In this document: positions 5,659 through 9,018 of the stretch, piece after piece
Position numbering within the stretch: the stretch's first letter is position 1
How the letters are laid out: every line of letters starts with the position of its first letter
DNA from: an uncultured Oscillospiraceae bacterium
GTDB lineage: Bacteria > Bacillota > Clostridia > Oscillospirales > Oscillospiraceae
Length of the DNA stretch: 9,018 bases
NCBI GenBank assembly: GCA_949093475.1
Contig: CARXAY010000042.1
Location: forward strand, 1-9,018
Direction of reading: 5' to 3'
Position numbers and translations under genes: made by a program
The notes under the pieces: model-generated
The model's input: the letters and a program-made list of their open reading frames with translations, nothing else
What the model was told of the DNA's origin: nothing
The model's database searches: none

Positions 5659-7158
5659 TCAGCGGTGCTTTCTGAGTCCCAGCCTTCTTAGGACGACCCC
5701 CGCTTTTTTCCGAAGGTATCGCCGCTTCTCCATGCGTTTCGCCCTTTCGTAGAGGGCGTCGATGTCGCCGGAGAAGTCCGTGGGGCTTCCCTCCCAGCGC
5801 TCGCATTGTTTCCGCAGCCGGGGAAACTGCCAGAGGTAGGTCAGCTCATACCACCGGCGGCTGTCCGCGTCCCCCTGCTCGTGCCAGTAGGTGGAAAACT
5901 GCTCGGCCATGGGGGCGTAGAGGGTGGCCTCCATGGCGGCGGCGGAAACGTAACCCCCCTCCACCGCCATGGGTACGATGTCGGTGCAGGGCAGAAAATT
6001 GAGACCGTGCATCTGCAGCTCGTAACGCCCCGGGATGCCCTTCACCAGCTCGTAGGTCTCCCGCATGGTGGCGGCGGTCTCGAAGGGGTGGAGGAGCATG
6101 AAGTCATAGCTGGCCCAGAACACCCCGGAATCGGCGATAAGGCGGGTGGCCCGGGCCACGTCCTCGTTGGTCTCATAGCGGTGGAAGATATCCCTTCGGA
6201 TATACGGCGAGCCGGACTGGATACCCATGATGACCTCCACCAGCCCCGCGTCCTTCAAGGTCTTCAGCATCTGCTCATCCACCATTTTCGGGTGCGTCCA
6301 GATACTGAAGGGCAAACCGATGCGCTGTTTGTAGGCGGCGGCAAATTCCTCCACCCACCCCGGTGTGTTGGGGAAGATCTCGTCATAAAAATGGACGAAC
6401 ACCAGCCGTTTGCACTGCCGCTTGGCCTCCTCCAACTCCGCCATCACGCTGTCCACCGAGCGAAAGCGGATGGGCTTGCTCCCCGCGGGATAGAGCCGCC
6501 GCAGGTTTTGGCAGGCGCAGTAGGAGCAGGTGAAGGGACACCCCCGGGATGCGATGACCTCGTAGCTCAGGGTGTCCAGTTGGGGATCGCCGGGCACACA
6601 GCGGCCCTCGTCGATCAGATAGGCGTTGGGGCTGTTTACTGTGGGCTGGCCGTACACGTCCAGATCCTCCTCCAGCTGCCCGATGGGGTTGCAGTGTATG
6701 CCGCCGCCCTCCAGATAGCAGAGGTTGTCCAGTCCACAGGGGTCTTCCCCCTTTGTCAGCGTCTCCGCCAGCGCCACGATGGACTTTTCCCCGTCCAGCC
6801 GCAGCACATAGTCGCTGCCCATGGTGAGCAGCCGCTTTGGCTCTAAGGACGCGTATGCTCCGCCGCACACCACCGTCTCCCCAGCCCCTTTTAGGGCGTG
6901 AACCACTTGCTCCACCGTCTCCAGATACATGGAGCTCATCACCGACAATCCCACGAACACCGGTTTCTCCCGCGCCACCAGTCCGGTGAGCAGCGCCAGC
7001 TCCTCCGCCGTGGCCGGGGACGGCGCGCGGGAGTTGAACCGCTTGAAATACACCGTCGCCACGTTCCACCCCGCCTGCCGCAGGGCGGTCTCCAAATACC
7101 GCACCCCCAGCGCCTTTACATTATAAAATGCCACCAGCACCACAGTCTTTCCTTCCAT
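5659..7158 (-). CDS. Radical SAM protein with B12-binding-like N-terminal domain
   Basis: A 499-aa two-domain protein. Residues 1-130 or so look like a Rossmann cobalamin-binding domain (VVLVAFYNVKALGVRYLETA at 6-25, VGLSVMSSMYLE at 69-80, VVCGGAYASLEP at 96-107). A radical SAM core follows, with the 4Fe-4S motif C207-x3-C211-x2-C214, a FYDEIFP segment at 257-263 and MGIQSGS at 311-317. The residues that align with the classical DxHxxG cobalamin loop read N13-V-K-A-L-G18, so the axial His is replaced by Lys. The C-terminus is strongly basic. The architecture matches class B-type B12 radical SAM enzymes (methyltransferases and others), but the substrate cannot be named and no biosynthetic genes lie nearby. 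The start at 7158 has AGGAGGT (7167-7173), 8-base spacing. It is transcribed divergently from a small RHH gene. Confidence 0.9.
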   Translation of the reverse strand: MEGKTVVLVAFYNVKALGVRYLETALRQAGWNVATVYFKRFNSRAPSPATAEELALLTGLVAREKPVFVGLSVMSSMYLETVEQVVHALKGAGETVVCGGAYASLEPKRLLTMGSDYVLRLDGEKSIVALAETLTKGEDPCGLDNLCYLEGGGIHCNPIGQLEEDLDVYGQPTVNSPNAYLIDEGRCVPGDPQLDTLSYEVIASRGCPFTCSYCACQNLRRLYPAGSKPIRFRSVDSVMAELEEAKRQCKRLVFVHFYDEIFPNTPGWVEEFAAAYKQRIGLPFSIWTHPKMVDEQMLKTLKDAGLVEVIMGIQSGSPYIRRDIFHRYETNEDVARATRLIADSGVFWASYDFMLLHPFETAATMRETYELVKGIPGRYELQMHGLNFLPCTDIVPMAVEGGYVSAAAMEATLYAPMAEQFSTYWHEQGDADSRRWYELTYLWQFPRLRKQCERWEGSPTDFSGDIDALYERAKRMEKRRYLRKKAGVVLRRLGLRKHR

Positions 7159-7201
7159 TCTCCCCTACCTCCTCGTTTGCTTTTTCTAATTCTTACCTGT
7201 G

Positions 7202-7230
7202 ATGATAGCATTTATACACGAAAATTGCAA
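7202..7230 (-). promoter_or_regulatory. Sigma-A type promoter of the radical SAM gene
   Basis: Minus strand: -35 TTGCAA (7230-7225), 17-base spacer, -10 TATCAT (7207-7202) with a TGC extension directly before it. The predicted start near 7195 gives a leader of about 37 bases carrying the AGGAGGT site. The palindrome at 7241-7255 lies just upstream of the -35. Confidence 0.8.
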
Positions 7231-7240
7231 GAGAAATATT

Positions 7241-7255
7241 AGTGTAAATTACACT
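7241..7255. promoter_or_regulatory. Perfect palindrome, candidate operator in the divergent promoter region
   Basis: AGTGTAA-A-TTACACT: 7-bp arms around one base, in an AT-rich stretch of an otherwise GC-rich window. It lies just upstream of the -35 of the radical SAM promoter. It also touches a perfect TATAAT on the plus strand (7256-7261), although no good -35 is placed for that box. The position suits a regulator controlling both directions. The binding protein is unknown; the neighbouring RHH protein is one candidate. Confidence 0.55.
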
Positions 7256-7323
7256 TATAATTCTATGTGTATCATGCGTGGGTAAAATAGGGTAAACTAA
7301 GATTCAAAGGACGGTGCTGCCCT

Positions 7324-7485
7324 ATGTTTCGCGTAGAAAAGACCGAATACATCAATAAAACCTTCCGCCTTCCGCTGGATTTAGTCCAGCGGCTGGAGCG
7401 GCTGGCCCAGTCCGAGGGGGTCTCCCTCAACCAATTGGTGCTTCAATGCTGCAACTATGCGCTGGAGCATCTGGACAAGGAGTAA
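7324..7485 (+). CDS. 53-aa ribbon-helix-helix (Arc/MetJ-type) DNA-binding protein
   Basis: This short frame starts at ATG 7324 and ends at TAA 7485. It has the complete RHH layout: a short beta-strand (NKTFRLP, residues 11-17), helix A (LDLVQRLERLAQSEG, 18-32), the turn V33-S-L-N36, and helix B (QLVLQCCNYALEHL, 37-50). RHH proteins bind DNA as dimers with the beta-strand in the major groove; K12, T13 and R15 are the likely base-contacting residues. The ribosome binding site is modest (AAAGGA at 7306-7311, 12-base spacing). No toxin gene follows, so an antitoxin role is not supported; a stand-alone regulator seems more likely. It faces the radical SAM gene across a 165-base gap with a palindrome. 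Its 3' end contains the promoter of the next gene. Confidence 0.8.
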   Translation: MFRVEKTEYINKTFRLPLDLVQRLERLAQSEGVSLNQLVLQCCNYALEHLDKE

Positions 7486-7500
7486 GAAAGCTGGTATACT
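7472..7500 (+). promoter_or_regulatory. Promoter of the HIT gene, inside the 3' end of the RHH gene
   Basis: -35 TGGACA (7472-7477), 17-base spacer, extended -10 TGG-TATACT (TATACT at 7495-7500). The -35 lies in the last codons of the RHH gene. The predicted start near 7507 leaves a leader of about 20 bases with a perfect AAAGGAGGT. Confidence 0.75.
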
Positions 7501-7511
7501 TGTCCCATCCG

Positions 7512-7520
7512 AAAGGAGGT
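7512..7520 (+). promoter_or_regulatory. Ribosome binding site fixing the HIT start
   Basis: AAAGGAGGT with 6-base spacing to ATG at 7527; it rules out the longer ATG start at 7446. Confidence 0.85.
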
Positions 7521-7526
7521 CATGTT

Positions 7527-7865
7527 ATGTCCGATTGTCTCTTTTGCAAGATCGCCGCAGGGGAGATCCCGTCCAAGAAGGTGTATGAGGACGACGTTTG
7601 CTACGCCTTTTACGACATCGATCCTCAAGCCCCTGTCCACTTTCTGGTCATCCCCAAAGCGCATATTTCCTCGGTGAGCGAGGTCAATGGGGAGAACGCC
7701 CCCGCCGTCGGCCACATCTTTGCCGTGATCGCCAAGCTGGCCCGCGAGCTGGGGCTGGAGAGCTTCCGGGTGGTGTCCAACATCGGCCCGCAGGCCGGTC
7801 AAAGCGTTCCTCACCTCCATTTTCATGTGTTGTCCGGTCGTGACATGACTTGGCCTCCGGGTTAA
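7527..7865 (+). CDS. HIT (histidine triad) family nucleotide-binding hydrolase
   Basis: A 112-aa cytosolic protein of the Hint branch, which hydrolyses purine nucleoside phosphoramidates and related AMP-linked compounds. Family landmarks are in place: CLFCKIAAGEIPSKKVYEDD at residues 4-23 (with a C4-x2-C7 pair), AFYDIDPQAPVHFLVIPKAHI at 27-47, SNIGPQAGQSVPHLHFHVL at 84-102 with the catalytic triad motif H96-x-H98-x-H100, and a GRDMTWPPG ending typical of Firmicute members. Length is normal (110-120 aa). The start at 7527 is fixed by the strong ribosome binding site. The gene has its own promoter and is closed by a strong terminator, so it is probably monocistronic. Confidence 0.95.
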   Translation: MSDCLFCKIAAGEIPSKKVYEDDVCYAFYDIDPQAPVHFLVIPKAHISSVSEVNGENAPAVGHIFAVIAKLARELGLESFRVVSNIGPQAGQSVPHLHFHVLSGRDMTWPPG

Positions 7866-7874
7866 TGGACATAC

Positions 7875-7908
7875 AAAAAGAGCGGCAAGGCTTCTTGCCG
7901 CTCTTTTT
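7875..7908. terminator. Intrinsic terminator after the HIT gene
   Basis: A perfect 15-bp stem (7875-7889 with 7894-7908) with GCTT loop. The core GAGCGGCAAG/CTTGCCGCTC is followed by T6 and preceded by A5, so it also reads on the opposite strand. It starts 9 bases after the HIT stop. Confidence 0.95.
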
Positions 7909-7921
7909 TCCTGCTTCCCGC

Positions 7922-7950
7922 TTTTCAACTGTGGTTTTTTGTGGTAAGAT
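7922..7950 (+). promoter_or_regulatory. Probable promoter of the Nudix - response regulator operon
   Basis: Extended -10 TGG-TAAGAT (TAAGAT at 7945-7950), with a weak -35 TTTTCA (7922-7927) at 17-base spacing. It lies between the HIT terminator and the Nudix start, where a promoter is needed. Predicted start is near 7957. Confidence 0.55.
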
Positions 7951-7984
7951 AAAGGATAACGAACTGACAAGGGAGGTCTTCCCC

Positions 7985-8530
7985 ATGGAGCTTACCGAAA
8001 CGACTCTGCACAGCCGCCGCGCCTTTGACGGCCGCCTGCTCCACCTTGACGTGGACGACATCCGCCTGCCCGACGGCGGCGAGGCGATCCGGGAGGTCGT
8101 CCGCCACCCCGGCGGGGTGTGCGTTCTGCCCCTCCACGACGACGGCACGGTCAGCGTGGTGCGGCAGTTCCGCTACCCTTACAAAGAGGTGACCACCGAG
8201 CTGCCCGCGGGTAAGTTAGAGCCGGGAGAAGACCCCGACGCGGCCATCCGCCGGGAGCTTTCCGAGGAAGCGGGCCTCACCGCCAAGACATGGCGCAAGC
8301 TGGGGATGTTCTACCCCACCCCCGGCTACACCGACGAGGTACTCCACCTCTATTTTGCCCGCGACCTCTCTCAAGGGGAATGCCACCCTGACGACGACGA
8401 GTTCATCGCCCCCCAGCGTATCCCCCTCGCCCAGCTGGTGGAGCAGGCCATGAACGGAACATTGAAGGACGGAAAGACTATCGCCCTCATTTTGATGGTG
8501 CAGCGGCTTTTGGATCAAGAGAACACATAA
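7985..8530 (+). CDS. nudF: Nudix hydrolase, ADP-ribose pyrophosphatase type
   Basis: A 181-aa cytosolic enzyme expected to split ADP-ribose to AMP and ribose 5-phosphate with Mg2+. The Nudix box is complete at residues 76-98 (G76-x5-E82-x7-R90-E91-L-x-E94-E95-x-G97-L98). Upstream are the family features EVVRHPGGVCVLPL (37-50) and VVRQFRYPYKEVTTELPAG (58-76). The PTPGYTDE segment at 111-118 supplies the proline about 15 residues past the box that marks the ADP-ribose subfamily. The start at 7985 has AAGGGAGGT (7969-7977), 7-base spacing; the longer frame upstream passes through the terminator and promoter and is rejected. The response regulator gene begins 13 bases downstream, so the two are likely co-transcribed. 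Specificity for ADP-ribose over other sugar nucleotides is inferred. Confidence 0.92.
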   Translation: MELTETTLHSRRAFDGRLLHLDVDDIRLPDGGEAIREVVRHPGGVCVLPLHDDGTVSVVRQFRYPYKEVTTELPAGKLEPGEDPDAAIRRELSEEAGLTAKTWRKLGMFYPTPGYTDEVLHLYFARDLSQGECHPDDDEFIAPQRIPLAQLVEQAMNGTLKDGKTIALILMVQRLLDQENT

Positions 8531-8543
8531 GGGGGACACTGCT

Positions 8544-9018
8544 ATGCCGACAGAAAAGACAGTCTTAGTGGTGGAGGACGAGGCCAACATCGTGGACATC
8601 CTCACCTTTAATTTAGAGCGGGAAGGCTACCGCGTCCTCTCCGCCTACGACGGGCAAGCGGGGCTGGAGACCGCCCAAAGGGAAAAGCCCGACCTGATCC
8701 TTCTCGACCTGATGCTCCCCCGGCTCAACGGGTTTCAGGTCTGCCGCACCCTGCGGGAAAGTGGCGACACCGTGCCCATCCTCATGCTCACCGCCCGGGA
8801 GGAGGAGAGCGACAAGGTCAAGGGTCTGGAGCTGGGGGCAGACGACTATATCACCAAGCCCTTCTCCATCCGGGAGCTGATGGCCCGGGTCAAGAGCAAC
8901 ATCCGCCGCTCGGATATGCCCGCCCGCCCCGCCGAGGGAGCGGCCCTCATTGAGCTGGGCCGTCTCCGGCTGGACAACGAGACCGCCACCGCCTACAAGG
9001 ACGGAAGTCCCCTTGAGC
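8544..9018 (+). CDS. OmpR/PhoB-family response regulator (3' end cut by window edge)
   Basis: The first 158 residues of a two-component transcription factor. The receiver domain (about residues 5-122) carries the acidic pair E11-D12, the phosphoacceptor D55 in LLDLMLP, T83 in LTARE and K105 in ITKPFS. After a linker (RRSDMPARPAEG) the sequence IELGRLRLDNETATAYKDG begins the winged-helix DNA-binding domain of the OmpR family; the rest is outside. The start at 8544 follows GGGGGA at 8531-8536 and lies 13 bases after the Nudix stop. The receiver resembles PhoP/WalR/PhoB-type regulators, and a histidine kinase gene would be expected next, but neither the exact subfamily nor the signal can be given from the part seen. 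Confidence 0.93.
   Translation, partial: MPTEKTVLVVEDEANIVDILTFNLEREGYRVLSAYDGQAGLETAQREKPDLILLDLMLPRLNGFQVCRTLRESGDTVPILMLTAREEESDKVKGLELGADDYITKPFSIRELMARVKSNIRRSDMPARPAEGAALIELGRLRLDNETATAYKDGSPLE

Noticed and set aside
5648..5662. Terminator after the radical SAM gene
   Set aside because: CTGAAA-TTT-TTTCAG is a weak AT-rich palindrome overlapping the stop codon and lacks a T-run after it on the minus strand.
5806..6846. 346-codon open frame on the plus strand
   Set aside because: It is antisense to the radical SAM gene, has biased composition, no ribosome binding site and no recognisable domain.
7241..7255. NrdR or PerR-type box
   Set aside because: The palindrome does not match ACACTATATmTTGTGT or TTATAATnATTATAA, and no ribonucleotide reductase or peroxide-response gene lies nearby.
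7324..7865. RHH and HIT genes as a toxin-antitoxin pair
   Set aside because: The second gene is a standard HIT hydrolase with its own promoter; nothing suggests toxicity or a shared operon.
1..9018. CRISPR array, tRNA, rRNA, prophage or IS element
   Set aside because: No regularly spaced repeats, no cloverleaf-like or rRNA-like sequence, and no transposase, integrase or phage structural gene was seen.

Overview
The window looks like chromosomal DNA from a GC-rich, low-complexity-repeat-bearing Firmicute, most likely a gut Oscillospiraceae relative (Flavonifractor/Oscillibacter-like). This placement is inferred from three things: strong AGGAGG ribosome binding sites, GTG and TTG starts backed by such sites, and a DUF4250 protein plus TGTAGGGCG-type palindromic repeats that I associate with this group. 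No phage, plasmid, IS, CRISPR, tRNA or rRNA genes are visible.

Layout. Positions 1-1264 (+) hold the nearly complete ribulose-phosphate 3-epimerase gene rpe and an overlapping recR, closed by a strong hairpin that also ends transcription from the other side. Positions 1343-4656 (-) hold alaS followed by a 58-aa DUF4250 protein and a small cupin. This is a probable three-gene transcription unit with palindromic repeats in both gaps. Positions 4657-4891 hold the alaS promoter and a long nested palindrome. Positions 4892-5554 (-) hold a two-gene cassette, a small Xre-type repressor and a four-helix membrane protein; its promoter carries two copies of a TGTAAAG-N4-CTTTACA operator. Positions 5659-7158 (-) hold a radical SAM protein with a B12-binding-like N-terminal domain. 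Positions 7159-7323 are a divergent intergenic region with a perfect palindrome. Positions 7324-9018 (+) hold a 53-aa ribbon-helix-helix protein, a HIT hydrolase with its own promoter, an ADP-ribose pyrophosphatase-type Nudix hydrolase, and the start of an OmpR-family response regulator that runs off the window.

Most genes are core housekeeping functions: pentose phosphate pathway, recombinational repair, tRNA charging and nucleotide clean-up. The accessory and less explained parts are the Xre/membrane cassette with its double operator, the orphan radical SAM protein facing a small RHH regulator, and the palindromic elements that sit directly at the stop codons of minus-strand genes. I see no clearly new defence or biosynthetic system. 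The regulatory architecture at 5576-5639 and 7202-7261 and the palindrome at 4760-4870 are the most worthwhile targets.
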